Below, piece after piece: positions 20,356-33,000 of a stretch of 64,000 bases of DNA. The notes below the pieces were generated by a model, which was given only the letters and a program-made list of their open reading frames with translations, did not search any database and was not told the DNA's origin. The stretch spans positions 28,770,901-28,834,900 of the forward strand of contig NC_021674.1 in the NCBI RefSeq assembly GCF_000247815.1, written 5' to 3'. Both the position numbers and the translations under genes were made by a program. This DNA is from Ficedula albicollis (lineage: Eukaryota; Chordata; Aves; Passeriformes; Muscicapidae). The stretch's first letter is position 1; every line of letters starts with the position of its first letter.

Positions 20356-23300
20356 GAAAAGCAGGAGATAATATAGGAGCCACCATGGTGTCAACAGATT
20401 TGGTCCTGACCCCACAGGTGCCAAGGGAAGTGCTGCCAGTAGCTTTCTTTTTGAAGAAGCAAGTGGGTGCTGAGGACTGTAACCTTGCTGATTGAGGATG
20501 TCTGTCCTCCACTGGGACCTTGTGGCACATTGTTATTCACCAGCAAACCCTGCAGCAGCAGGTCTTAGGAAAGTCTTGCTTAATCTCTGCATTTTTTTCT
20601 TTTTTTTTCTTTTAAGTGAACATTGCCATGGATCCTAACTTTGTTCTTGCAACCTCTGTGTTACATAAATTGTCACATAAATATTAGATTACTGTAGCAC
20701 ACTTGAAAAGGGGAGATGTCCTCCAGGTGCAGTGCATAGATTGTATGTTTGCCTGGGTGTTGGAAAGGCTGGGGAACGGGAAGGAGGATGAGAGGGTACA
20801 ATAATGTGCTTGCAGTATGTTTTTCCAAATAAAATTTCTTCTAAGTAAATTTCATGATTTTAGAACATCCATCCTGATGTGCTGCCTAAATGCCTCTGAA
20901 AAAAAAAAAAAAGTATTGATTCAGATTACGAAAAAGACTTGGACATGTAAGGTCATCAGTGTGACCCAGCAAGGTCCTGTTTGGTGTCTGCTGGTCTGTA
21001 GGACTAAGGCTCCCTCGGTTCTTTCACAGATTCAGACCTGCATCCACTTTGCCAGAACTGAATCTTTCAGCATGTGTCTCCCACTGAAGCCATTTTAGGT
21101 CTTGAAATGTCAGTGTTCCTCTGACCATACCCCTGAAGGGCCTGGTCTGCCACACCTAAAGCACCTCCCCCATGCTGCACACCAAAATCACTGACGTCTT
21201 TCAGTCACTGAGCAGGGATCTTAAGGCCTGAGCTGATGGATTTATAGCAAAATGGGGATGTGGATGGGTATTGTGGAGATAAAAGATCTCCTGAAGAGTC
21301 CTGAATTGTGGTCTGAATTCCCCTATTTTACTGAACAATAGTTAAAAATGCAAAAATAATTCAGGGAACAGGGCTATTACACAGAAAATTGTTTCCCAAA
21401 TCCATTTTGGTCTCAGTAAATGCTCATGCTCTCTGTTTCTTTCTTCTAATTGCACACCTATGACAGGAAGGACAGTGAAAGTGGTGTCACAGGGTTCAAT
21501 AGTAAGTAAATGTGTTTAATGAACATACACTGACTCAAGCTTCCTGATCAATACTGGGCTGTGTGTTTATCACTTTCTGGCTCTTTTAGCGTAGGAATCT
21601 CTGTGCTGCTCTCTGGTCTGTTGCCTTTGGCTGCTGCTCCCCCACAAAGATTTATGAATGTTCAGGCAGAGAACCATTTTCTCTGTCTCCAACACCACCA
21701 GGGTTTAGATCTCTGCCCAGCAAGTACCCTCACGAAGTTATTGTCTTGAATTCAGTGCTGGAGGAACCATTTTCTGTGTACTTGCTCTGCTGTAGGTGTG
21801 ATTGTGGCATCTTAGGAAGACAGGGAGATCCCTGCCTTGATACGTCCCAGTTTGCAGAACCACAAGCTGAATATGCAACTTGAAAGAGATGGAAAGAATG
21901 AAGGGACAGAAAAGGCAGCCTGTCAGACACAGGACAATGGAAATGGCAGTAGGTTCAAGTTGTGTTAAACTGATCTGGATGCTCCATTGCTCTGGAGGGT
22001 ATTAGGGAATTTTGGGATGAGGAACTGACAGGAACTTTGATAGTTGAATATGAAAATATGTAAAAATAAGGACTGAGTAAAGGTTTGGTACAGAGCAAAG
22101 AAATTGAGTTTACCTCACATTCAGTTCATCAGTTCAGTCCCGTGCAGGACAGTGATGGCTTTGCATTCACTTTCCAAGAGGACTTTGTCATAGCTGGCTC
22201 CTAACTTTTCCTTCTCCCCAAGAACATTGGCATCTCTGTCCTCCTTCACTGTGCAATCTGCTGAATTCTAATCTTGTGGTTAAAACAAGTGCTTAAGGTG
22301 TTCTGGGACCTTGTCTCTCCCTGAACAGTGCTGTCAATCAGACATCTTTCACAATCAATTGAAACAGAAAACTTCAATAAGGCAGATATGAGCTAAAAGT
22401 TAAATGAAATTTTGCTTTAGGCCCAAAGGACCAACTCTGAAAATCTTTTGGACGTATCTCCTTGTATACTTTGGGATAAGGTTAATTCCCTGCAGATAAA
22501 GTCAAACTCTTCAGACAGAGACAGCAAAAAGTTCACTGTCACTTTAAAGGGGGTTGAATCCATCCTCTCCTTTGACAGCAGAGGTAATGTAGCAGACTCA
22601 TTTTCATATCTCATTCAGAAAGCAGATGAGATGGGAATCAACTTGTTTGACAGATGAATACCCTAGAGATAATTTCAGTTTGTCACAGTATGTGTGATTT
22701 CTTTGCAATTAATGCCAAGCTACAAGACTGCAGAAGACTGGCCCATGAATGCCAGCCATTCTGCTTTCTTTAATTCCCAGAATATAAAACACTTTTCTCA
22801 TTTTAAATGTAAAAACATTGCTAGAAATTAAAGCCTTCACTAGAAAAACAGATCGTTTTTTACAGACAGGCAGGAAAAACAGAAGAAATCACAAAATGGA
22901 AGTGAGATGGGAACTGTAGGGTTTATTTCTTTGGGTTTTTTCTACTTCATTCCACAATGTTGAATGAAATGAGTTTGAAGGATGCCATGTGCCTGCTCCC
23001 TCCCTTGCTTCAAAAGGGGATGGTTTCATGTGCTGAGCAGCTCTGTACCAATGCTCTCTAGACAAGAGGTATATGGGTCACTTGGGGTGTCAGAAGCACC
23101 AAAAGTTTGCACTAGTAAAGTGCAGCAGAGGTGTGGCTCTTTGTGTGGCAGGTATGTCCTGCTGCAGCTCCTGGAGAGCCTGACAGCTTTCTTCATGTAG
23201 CACTGGCTGCCAGTTTGGCTATACAAAATATTGGAGGGGAAACCACCTGATTTCCTGGGCAAACAAAATGATTTTTCTGCAGGCATTAAAATGTTCCAAG

Positions 23301-25269
23301 TCTTTCAGAAACCTACTGTGTTCCAGCTGAAAGAAGGATAGATCCTCATGCTGATTTTACTGGAAGACCATCCCAAATCATCACATCCCCATTGGTTATA
23401 AGACTTATAAACCTTTTTTTAAGTAAAACTATACTATACTATACTATATATAAAACCCACTGTGGCTTTTCCTCTCCAACTGGACCTGGAGTGCTCAGTT
23501 TGTCAAGCTGGCCTCCTGCACTTCTGCAGAACCAGACCCTATGCAAAGGTTGGATGCCCTTCATCACCCTGTATGCAATCCTGAGCTAGGATAGATTATT
23601 TCAATGCTGCATGCATCTCTAACATCTTCTTTTGTGCTTTCTTCTCGAAGATGTTTATTAGATAACACACCTGTACAGTCTCTACAGCACAGACAGGTTC
23701 CCAGGACTCCCCTGGGAACTGGACTAACTTGTAATTCCATTCTGACACTCTTTTTCAGTGTACAGTCTTCTAATGAAAAGCAGAATGATTTAATAGGAAG
23801 GGCTTAATGTCTCAACCTGCTCAACCCACACTTGAGTGGTTAGGCTCTTGCCATCTCAGGAGAAATTTCCAACACATGCAACATAGCCTAAAAAGGGTAT
23901 TCAATAAAGTGGAATATTGCTTCCTTCTCTTGAGAAGATACTTTAAAATAACCAAGTGTTTTTAAAAAATCTTGGGACCCATGTCCTGTTTCTGAAAGAG
24001 ATGACTTGAGAACAAAGCCTACTAGTTAGGCTTAGCTAGAAGAAGTTCACATACAGCGGTCACAGGGTTATAGGTGTCACTTCCAAACTTAGAGGCTTAG
24101 TAGAGACTGAGAAATACACTTTTTTCATCATATGCATAATTTTTTTTCCTGTTTTGTCATCTTTTGCAATCTGTGCAGTACATTTGGACTGCTACTGTGG
24201 GTGTTGGTTGAAATTCAGAACAGTAGGACAAAGATAACAAAGGGAGATGAGAAGAAAGACAGAAAAATATTTACACTTCCTCCTGCTAATTACTGTGTGC
24301 ATGAAGTCCCACCACCTGACCTTGTGACTTCTCTAAAATTGCATTGCTAATTAATTTCCTTACCTTTCACCCTTTGTGAATCTTTCATTGTCCTTTCCCA
24401 GCCTTGTGATCACCTGCTTTGTGCTGCTCAATCCCTCGTGAGAGAGGTGAGTGCCCTGCTGGAGAGGAGCAGCCCTGCTCTTTCCCTGTGTGCTCTCTCT
24501 AGTGACTCCACTGATTGTTCTTCTTGCTTTCCTGAATGTCACCTACAAGCAGTCCTGGCACAGTTCAGCCTCAGACCACTTCTGTTGCAGGAGATATTAC
24601 CAAAAATGTATTTGGTGGGAACAAATAGCACCTAGAGGGGTCTGTGGAGCAGAACAGTTGGGAGGACTGCATTTCTCTTACCTGGAGAAATTCTAGCATC
24701 AGCAGTTATTTTCTCCCTGACTGGGGAGCAAAAAGTCAAATTTTCAAATATTTTTTTTTAATTCTATGAAGATCAACATGATGAAATGTAAACAGCATAA
24801 TTGAATTCATCTATAAACATAATCAAGACATTCAGTTTCCCTCCTGTTCCTACATTGTGCACACAAGCCAATGGCCAAACCAGATAGTCTCTGCAAGCTG
24901 CCAATAGACTTATGGTCTGAGGCAAAGCTATGTGCATCTTTCTCCACTCAGTTTGAAGGACCACATCCTGTGTGGTGATTTGACCCTGCCTGAATGACAG
25001 GTGCCACCAAAGCCATGTATTACTCCTCTCCTCAACTGGACAGGGGAAGGAAAATATAACAACAGTATGCAGTATGGATAGGGGGAGGTCACTCACCAAT
25101 ACAGTCTTGGGCATAACAGACTTGACTTAAAGAAATAAGTTGAATTTATCATTCTCTGGTTGTGATTTGTAATAATGAGAAGTAAAACAAATCTTAAAAA
25201 CACCTTCCCCTACCCCTCATTTCTTCCCAGGCTTAACTTTATTTCCAATTCTCTGCCTCCTTCCTCCAG
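20356..25269. other. Non-coding stretch, no gene recognised
   Basis: Plain sequence with a T/C tract near 20592-20612, a poly-A near 20899 and a short ATACT repeat at about 23428-23450. A 69-codon frame at about 22448-22657 has an ordinary-looking amino-acid mix, but it has no ATG, matches no family I know and overlaps an equally open reverse frame. I do not call it a gene. Confidence 0.55.
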
Positions 25270-25830
25270 TGATGCAGGGGAACAGGAAATGGGCATTACT
25301 GTCAGATCATCACATGTTGTTTCTGCTGCTGCTTTTCTCCTCAGGGATAGGGGTCCTTCCCTGGTCCAGCATGGGGTCCCTCCCATGGGAGACAATAGTC
25401 CATAAAATTCTCCAGTGTGAAACTTTGGTCCACAAGCTTCTCACGTGCTACAGTTCTTCACAAACTGCTCCTGTGTGGGTCCCTCACAGGGTCACAAGTT
25501 CTACCAGTGGGTTCTAATGTGGGCTTCTATCTCCATGGGTCTGCAGGTCCCTGCCAGGAGACTGCTCCAACGTGGGCTTCCCATGTGGTCACAACCTGCT
25601 TTTGGGCACCCACCTGCTCCACGGCCTGCATGGACTTCACAGGCTGCAGAGGGACAGTCTTTCACCAGGGGCTGCAGGGGAATCTCTGCTCCAGTGCCTG
25701 GAGCACCTCCTTCCTCTCCCTCTTCACTGACCTTGCCTGCAGAGACGTATTCACTGCTGTGTCAGACATCATCAGCACAAGTCTGGAGCCTGTCTGGAAC
25801 TGTCTGAACCTACTGCAGTGAGACTTGTAG
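25270..25830. mobile_element. Avian LTR-like interspersed repeat, degraded
   Basis: The segment has the rhythm of a common avian interspersed repeat that I associate with endogenous retrovirus LTRs. Phrases such as GGGGTCCCTCCCATGGG, CTCCAACGTGGGCTTCCC, GGTCACAA and GGCTGCAGGGGAATCTCTGC recur at intervals of 40-60 bp. It ends in a CCTGGAGCACCTCCTTCCTC stretch. I see no neighbouring retroviral coding sequence, so if it is an LTR it is a solo or partial copy. The family is recalled from memory and the boundaries and strand are uncertain. The open frames across it come from its low stop-codon density and are not genes. Confidence 0.5.
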
Positions 25831-25992
25831 CAAGATTCTGTAGCCTCTCTATCCCTGCAAATGTTACTTAGTCATTGAATGAAATAATCATGGAAAAACT
25901 ATTAGAATCTTCATTTAGGAAATTTCGATATTTTTCAATACTCTCATATGACATTATGATTGTTTGGAAAATCCTGCAAGTTCCATGAAATG

Positions 25993-26128
25993 CTGACGTC
26001 ACACTGCCTAACCATCAGCAGATGGTTAGGTGTCTTCTTTCTGAACAGAGAGAAGCTTTTCTGACGTCACACTGCCTAACCATCAGCAGATGGTTAGGCG
26101 TCTTCTTTATGAACAGAGAGAAGCTTTG
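25993..26128. repeat. Tandem duplication, 68 bp x 2, CRE plus hairpin
   Basis: A 68-bp unit is repeated head to tail with about three differences. Each unit begins with the full palindromic cAMP-response element TGACGTCA (25994-26001 and 26062-26069). Five bases later comes an inverted repeat, CCTAACCATC-AGCA-GATGGTTAGG (26007-26030 and 26075-26098). The second copy extends the stem to 11 bp. No gene is seen next to it, so any regulatory role is inference. Confidence 0.93.
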
Positions 26129-26245
26129 TTCCTCTTTCCCACAACATTCTCAGTGCTCTGCACTATCTGAGCACCTTTTCTTGCTCCCAGTTGTCCCCTC
26201 TACTTCTCAGCACAACAATCCCTCTGTAGGCTGGCTGTCCAGATC

Positions 26246-26298
26246 TCCATCTCATATCTCATCTCATATCTCATATCTCATATCTCATATCTCATATC

Positions 26299-26347
<49 letters not shown>

Positions 26348-26514
26348 TCATATCTCATATCTCATATCATCTCATCTCATCTCATCTCATCTCATCTCAT
26401 CTCATCTCATCTCATCTCATCTCATCTCATCTCATCTCATCTCATCTCATCTCATCTCATCTCATCTCATCTCATCTCATCTCATCTCATCTCATCTCAT
26501 CTCACTCTTTGGAG
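26246..26514. repeat. CTCAT/CTCATAT array interrupted by C46
   Basis: Mixed CTCAT and CTCATAT units run from about 26246 to 26299. A pure run of 46 C follows (26300-26345), then CTCATAT again, and then about 28 perfect CTCAT pentamers to 26514. The long serine/histidine/leucine/isoleucine frame over it is a repeat artefact. The same degenerate-unit type flanks the C run on both sides, so the C run sits inside the array. Confidence 0.95.
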
Positions 26515-28991
26515 AACTCTTTTCTCCTTGCTGCCTGTGCTCCTGCAACCATCCCTCTCCTCTGCTGAGTGATTTCCTGGACTCCTTGGAAATTCACATT
26601 CATTCTTCTCTGCCCTCAGCCTCCAGCATGAACCTGGATGGCTTAGGAAAGGATGGCAGTCAAGAAACTGAGAGGTTTCAAGGCAGGAAAGAAAGAAGCA
26701 AGGTGAAAATGGAAATTTCAGCAGAATATTAAACATTCCGACATTCAAATATAGTTCCAGGCTCAGCTTATCTTACAGCTCACCCAGCTGTATTCAGACA
26801 TTGGTATAGTCACTTTCAAATAAAAATAGGATTAAACTATGAATAAATAATTAAATAAAATTCAAACAATCTCAGTGTTGAAGAGGTTTGTATTAAAACC
26901 AGTACTTATGTAAACAGGTACTTTCTGTCTTTTAGTGCTCATTTCTTGGTGTAGTCTTTCTTATATCAGACATTTCAGAGAAAATTAGATTTTCTTGTTC
27001 CTCCAGATATTACTTTAGAAAGCTTCTTTATGAAAAGAGGATGCTTAAGTGGAATAGATACAGGTATAACAAGGAACCAAAAAGAAAAACAATATTTTTT
27101 CAGAGCTTGAGCTGAATGAGGATACCTTGTGCCATCTCAACTAACTCCATGTGTGTCCTTGTACATTTTGCTTATTGAAGCAAACCTGTGCAATGTTGAA
27201 CCCTCTGGCTCCTCAGCCCAGAGGTGTCTGTCTGATAGTGCCAGTGAAATACAAAAATTATTCTATTGAAAGGCAGAAAATTTATAAAAAATTGTCTGAA
27301 TGAAAGCACCAGTTTTTATTATTTTATTTAAAACTCTATATTGTGAATTATATTCTAGAAAGAACTTCCAGAGAACTGAAACTCTACAGTATTAAAACAA
27401 TAGGAAACACTTTTGATTTCACTTTTACTTAGAAATCTTTTGCTTAGAAACAAAACAAACCAAAAATTATTAGGGTAACTTTATAGCTATTCTCTGTTCA
27501 ATTAAAGTTTTAAAGTTGCTGTCAAATGTGCTTGTTAGAAGTAAGAATGCAGACAACACTAGCTATTACTTGTGACAATTCCATATTTATTTAATGGGCG
27601 CCTTAGCCAAGCAACGAGTTATGTCACAGAAAGTAAGTCAAGACTGTGTGGTTTTGTAACAAAGATTAATATGCAAAAGTTACAGCCAGGGTGTTTAAGG
27701 CTTGAACAGTAGCTATGTATTCAATGGTGTCCTAATGCAAACCTCTATTTTTTAAAATTCCTGACATATTGTTTTCCTTCTTAGCAGACTTCCAAGCTCC
27801 TTGAGTCCCTCTTCATAACTTGTCAGGTGTTGAAATTTTTTGGCACCTTATGTAATTTTAAGCATTCCATTTTGTCTCAGTTCACATTTCCTTCATCTGA
27901 GCTTCCCCCAAAATAGCCTTGTAGTACATATCTCACACACTTGGGGTTTGTCACCCCAAAGCTTTTCCTTGCCCAGCACCATTTCCTTAGCAAGGAAGAT
28001 TATTTCAAGGCTTAATAAAAGCTCACCTTTCTCACAACATGTCATCCAAAAGGTTTTGAATATCCATTATGAGATTTTGTGTTTGGAGAAGTTATTTTAA
28101 ATGGCTTGAAGTAGGAAAATTTGGGAGCTTTTTTTAAAATCAAATTGCATATTAATTATTTTGATTTTTTTTTCTGTAAGCAAATCCTTTAAAGATTTCT
28201 AACTATTCAGTGAACCTGCTGGACTAACCATCAATCTGAAGAGTGGGGAAATCCTTCTTCTGGTGTTTTGTTGTTTCTGCACCATTAGTGTGAGAGAAAC
28301 ACTTCTCTCTTCCTAACTAAATGACTCAGAAAAACTGAAGCAGCTACATATTTCCTGGAGTGGAGGATGCTCCCATGTGAAGATCCACGCTGACCCACTC
28401 CCTGCCAGCTGGGCAGGTGCACAATTCTTGCACAGGCACTGTTTTCAGGTACCTGCTCTTTTTTTTCCCACTTCTTAAAGTTTATGAAATAATTCTGTCT
28501 CAGTTTTATTTTCTTGTTTCTGTTTTAAAATTCTTGCTATTTTGTTTTAATATTTTGCTTGGTTTAATGTTCCTCTAAATTGCTGCACAAGCAGCATAAA
28601 AGACATGAATAGAATAAAAGAATGTCAGGCACAAACATAAAGAGGGAAGAATGACATCAGGAACTGACTGTAACTGCAAGAAATTAATGGCTGCTTGTTG
28701 ACAGAAAGGCATAAATTGTGACTAAAGCCACTGTGTAAAAGCTGAACAGAAAATAAGTTTTTACACAGAAATCTCCTCAATTGCAGGCTAAACCATCAAA
28801 TTGGTTTAACATGGTGCAGTTTACTTGCCAAAAATACGAAGGAGATTTACGTATACAGCTCTGAGCAGAGTGAAGTGTACACAATGAAGATCTTTTACAC
28901 ATAGTGGCAAGAAGGGGCTGGAAATCAGGTCTCTGTAAATATCCCCTCTGCAAATATCTCCCCTGCCCAAAGATAGATCCTCTGATACACA
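26515..28991. other. Non-coding stretch, no gene recognised
   Basis: AT-rich single-copy sequence. At about 27587-27760 there is a compact segment with several transcription-factor-like words (GCCAAGCAAC, TTAATATGCAAA), but nothing coding. Short frames here lack any known domain. Confidence 0.5.
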
Positions 28992-29091
28992 TATCAGAGA
29001 ATCAGAGAACAGTTTGGGTTGGAAGGGTCCTTTAAAGGTCATCTAATCCAACCCCACTCCAATGAGCAGGGACATCTTCCATGAAATCAGG
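28992..29091 (-). mobile_element. CR1 LINE 3' tail fragment
   Basis: The plus strand carries the reverse complement of a CR1 3' end. It reads as an ATCAGAGAATCAGAGAA tail, then GTTTGGGTTGGAAGGGTCC, TTTAAAGGTCATCTAATCC, AACCCC and GAGCAGGGACATCTTCCA. The match to the remembered CR1 consensus is good over about 100 bp, so this copy is younger or better preserved than the one near 19.8 kb. It is severely 5'-truncated and has no coding part. Confidence 0.88.
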
Positions 29092-29424
29092 TATGTGTGA
29101 AGACAAGTAATCAAAATCAGATCTTGCTCTTTTCCTGTCTCCATCAATTATTTTCCTTAATTATCTTGTTGTTCAAGCCTTGCTATTTCTGTAATTTGCT
29201 GCTTGTGACAATTTGCTGCTGAACTGAGTAATAATGTGCTGCTGAAGTGCCCCGTGGACACGGCTGTACAGACACTCCTTGGTCTTGGTCTGTGTCTGTG
29301 CCACTCAGTTCCCTGCTATTCCCAGATTCCATGATGCACCATCAGATCTCCTTGTAGGAATCCTGGGCTTGTGGAGAGAAGAGCAAAGCCACAACCAAGA
29401 GCAGCAAGTAGCTGGCAATATTGT
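29092..29424. other. Short non-coding stretch, nothing recognised
   Basis: Unique sequence between the CR1 tail and the next duplication. A near-repeat of the word TTTGCTGCTGAA/GTGCTGCTGAA occurs near 29212-29245. No gene or RNA was seen. Confidence 0.5.
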
Positions 29425-29516
29425 GACAACTTGCAACGCAGTTTTATGTTGACATACTAATTTCTTGATTGACAACTTGCAACGCAGTTTTATGTTGACA
29501 TACTAATTTCTTGATT
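29425..29516. repeat. Tandem duplication, 46 bp x 2
   Basis: The unit starting GACAACTTGCAACGCAG and ending TTCTTGATT is repeated directly with no difference that I can see between the copies. That makes it the most recent duplication in the window, or an assembly duplication. Confidence 0.95.
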
Positions 29517-29818
29517 CGTAGCTATCATTTTCTCTGATGGAGGAAATGGATTTATTTATTTGTCTTTGGTAGACTTTGAAGTGTAGGTCCATTGCTGATG
29601 GGTTGGAGCCTTCTGCAGTCTGTAGGCTGTTTTAGGGGGGCAAGCACTCATCTAAGTGTGGGGTGGAGGATGGCAGAGCTCAATTTCCATTATGATCTTT
29701 AAATCCTAAAACCCATTCTAACATCCTGTTCAACTCCTAAGGTTATGATTCATCTCAAAGACCTGCACCTGAAATCTGTTCTTGATGCTGAAATCTCAAC
29801 AGACCAACAGTTTTCATG

Positions 29819-30004
29819 TATGCTTATTAAACATAAACAGTAATAGGAAACAAAAATACCAGGAAAGAAAGGAGGGGGACACCCAGTGATTCAGTATCGC
29901 ATTTGTGTCTCTATGCTTATTAAACATAAACAGTAATAGGAAATAAAAATACCAGGAAAGTAAGGAGGGGGACACCCAGTGATTCAGTATCACATTTGTG
30001 TCTG
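29819..30004. repeat. Tandem duplication, 93 bp x 2
   Basis: The unit starting TATGCTTATTAAACATAAAC and ending CATTTGTGTCT occurs twice with a period of 93 bp and only a few substitutions (GGAAACAAAA versus GGAAATAAAA, AAAGAAAGG versus AAAGTAAGG, TATCGC versus TATCAC). The reverse-strand frame repeats the peptide pattern only because of the DNA repeat. Confidence 0.94.
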
Positions 30005-33000
30005 CAGTGACTTCTGTGAAGTGACTTCTCCTCCTCCAAGGAAAAACCCACACCTTGCTTCATCTGTCTCTCTTGAGTGCTGCAGTGCTTCTGAGGTGAG
30101 GCTTGCTGCTCAGATGACAAGAGCAAAGGACAGTATTTAGACAAATGTCATGACTTTTGAGAAGAAACAGGGAAATAATTGTTTTCTGGATATCAGTTCT
30201 CATGGCATACAGTGTTTTCCTCAGAGCTTTTGCCATGGAACTTCCTCTAGTTAAATGTTTAAACCAAACACGTATCTCTTGGTTAAAAATGCATTATAAA
30301 TTCATGATTTTTTGATTTCTGCAGAAGTTCCTTACTAGGGTTATTAAATCATATTTTATGCCCTTTTCACTTTAATCTCTGAACAAACCAAACTCATCCA
30401 CACCTGATTTGCTGTCACACAAACTGAAGCAGTTTTGGTGATTCAGATCAAGTACCTAATTGTGCCTAGGGTCCTGCATCTTGAACAGATGGTTTTCTTC
30501 TTAACCATTCATCTTTGCAATGTATAGATTTATATTTCCTACTGAGAAGCTTTTCATAAAATACAGGCATATTTCCAGAAAACAGAAAAAAAAAGTTTAT
30601 CAGTGTGCATACCAGATCCTTGTATATGTCAGTGCTGTGTGTGGGAATTTTTTGACTGGAATGCCTGGAGAGGAGCAAATTCCAGTTAATGTCTTTTCTA
30701 TGATGGGGCATTTAAAAGTTTGCACTCAGTGAGGTAGCACTTCCTGGCTAACTCTCATCTAAGTACAAAAATAATGGCTCTTCCTCCCAGTTAGTAGTTT
30801 TTGTGGTATTAATATTTTCTCTTTCTTCATACTCCCATGGTCTCTATCTGATTCAATTGACCAATTTCCTAAGTTATCTGGGACAGAATAGGGAGAGGGG
30901 GAAAAGTAGGATGGAAAGATGAAAGAGTATTATCTGTAAAGCTTCCTTTTCCTAAGGCATTTATTTTCCCTTATGTTTAAGATATTTTTCCTTATCCTTA
31001 AAGTTTTTTTGTTTTGTTTTGTTTGCATGTTTATTTCCTCTCTTAATTTCCTGCTTTGTCAATATATGATCTCTAAAATTTGAGGAAATATCATCAGAAG
31101 TTCATGAGATCGCCATGTTATAGCACCAGTTTTCACTGTAAGGGATTGGCTTATTGGTTTCTATTTTCCTGTGTTTTTGGAAAGGTGTATGCTGCAAACC
31201 CCAGCTTTTTCAAGCTGAAAGGGTAGGAGTACCTCTGGCACTGTTTATCACTTTAAAATAGAAAGTCAGTTTCCGGGGGCAGGAATTTGGCTGCTCTCAG
31301 AAGAGGGGTTGGACTTGATCTTAATTCAGTTCAGGACTTTTTCAGCAGTGGTCACAGCCCTCAACAGCTATTTAAAGCTACCCAGCTGCCTCAAGCCAAA
31401 CACTCACACAACCTAATTTTACAGAGCTTTTGATCTCTCATTCTGGCCAGCCTTGTCATTGTTACAGTGAAATGGTCAGGAAGTTGACCAGATTCTTTAA
31501 GGGGACCATCATGCTTCCATTGCTTACATGGTGCCAGCACATTTCAGGGAAGGATGGTGCTTCCCTTTTCCTGTCTCATGGAAAGCTAAGTGTTGAATTG
31601 TCTCTCTCACAAACTGGGGGTTAATCAATTATGAATCTTCCCAGACCTGTGGCACTGCCCAACAAAGAGACCCCACGTTTCCAACCATCAAGGCAAAGAA
31701 AACAAAGTGAGAAGATCCTCTGCCAACACCCCAGAAGACACCCTGGAGTGAGCTACAAAGTGTGTTTGCACCCTTTATGTGGGAGGCTGGAAACATTCAG
31801 TTAATTAAGGCTTAATTAGTCGTTTATTACAGCACATATGTTCTTCAAGGGAGGAAAAAACTGAACTAGGATCTTGCTGTGAATATCTTTCCTTGCTCTG
31901 ACCTGAAGTAAGGCTGAGGCTGACTGTAACAACAACCACATTTTTTAATGCTCTCAGTTACTTCTACATACAGAACAGACACTTCATCTACCACACAACA
32001 CCTGGCACTAGAGAACATATTTTTCTATCAATGTAATAGAGGTGTATTGGGAATAACAACAAAACTTGAATATAAGGTCTAACTAAATATATTCCTTAGT
32101 CCTGCTAAGCTCTTACAGCCTCAGAAAATATAATGGAAGCATGATTTAACTGTGACATTCTTCGCTTCTTAAAAATTGAAGAATAGTAACTTTTTTTTTT
32201 TTAAGGAAAATACTTTTCAAACAAATTCTAGATCCTCCATATAGAGAATTTGCTAATATAATTGCAATTCTCTTTGCAAAATTGACCAGAGCAGTTCAAG
32301 AGACAATTGCACGTTGGTAAATTCCCTGTAGTGTGTGCCTTTCAATCGTGATGTGCATCCTTTTGCAAACAGCTAGCACAGGGTCACTGGTTTTCTAAGA
32401 CATCAAGAACAGGCATAAGTAAGAGAGAGTCAGTGTCCTGAATCTCTGCATAGAGGTGAATTGAATCTTTAGGGAATGGATGGCTAGGCTATTCTTTTTA
32501 CAACCCTGGTAAAAGATGCAGGTCTCTATGATACAGGTAGGAAGACCTGTGAAGAAAATTCAGATTTATTAATCTCCTTATAGCAATCTTTACAGGCAGA
32601 AAATGCACATTTGGCCTGCACTCGCTTATTCTTCCCCATCCAACTAAGTGCACAGTTTATTTCACAAAATAAACAGGAGAAACAAGTCACCACAGAGTGA
32701 ATACCCACAAAGTTATTTCACAGAGCCTTCACTGCCACTATGGCTTTATTAGGGTCTGCCATTCACTTCTTTAAAAAGAAAAGAAACCACATAGCGGACA
32801 CCACAAGACTTTTACTACCACTTTTTGCATCTTTTTAGGGCTGGTTGAGACATTTATATAGGAGCTCTCTGGTGGGTTCATGCTCCCTAGACATGTCTCT
32901 GCACAGATCTTGAATACTAGAATTGTATCAGTTCTGCTGTGTATGGTGTTTTACCATGGTATAAGGGCCTAAAATTTAGTTATTTTGATTTTTTTTTTAA

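Noticed and set aside
22448..22657. 69-codon frame with protein-like composition
   Set aside because: It begins with TTG, has no ATG, no recognised family and no clear splice signals, and the opposite strand is open over the same bases.
25417..25821. 134-codon forward frame rich in Cys and Ser
   Set aside because: It lies inside the LTR-like repeat, a second frame is equally open, and it lacks any known domain.
26022..26732. 236-codon frame containing many serine/histidine/leucine/isoleucine repeats
   Set aside because: It runs through the CTCAT array and C46; the non-repeat ends are unrecognisable.
31295..31335. CR1-like phrase GAGGGGTTGGACTTGATC
   Set aside because: Too short and without the ATTCTATGA tail or flanking CR1 sequence; it could be chance.
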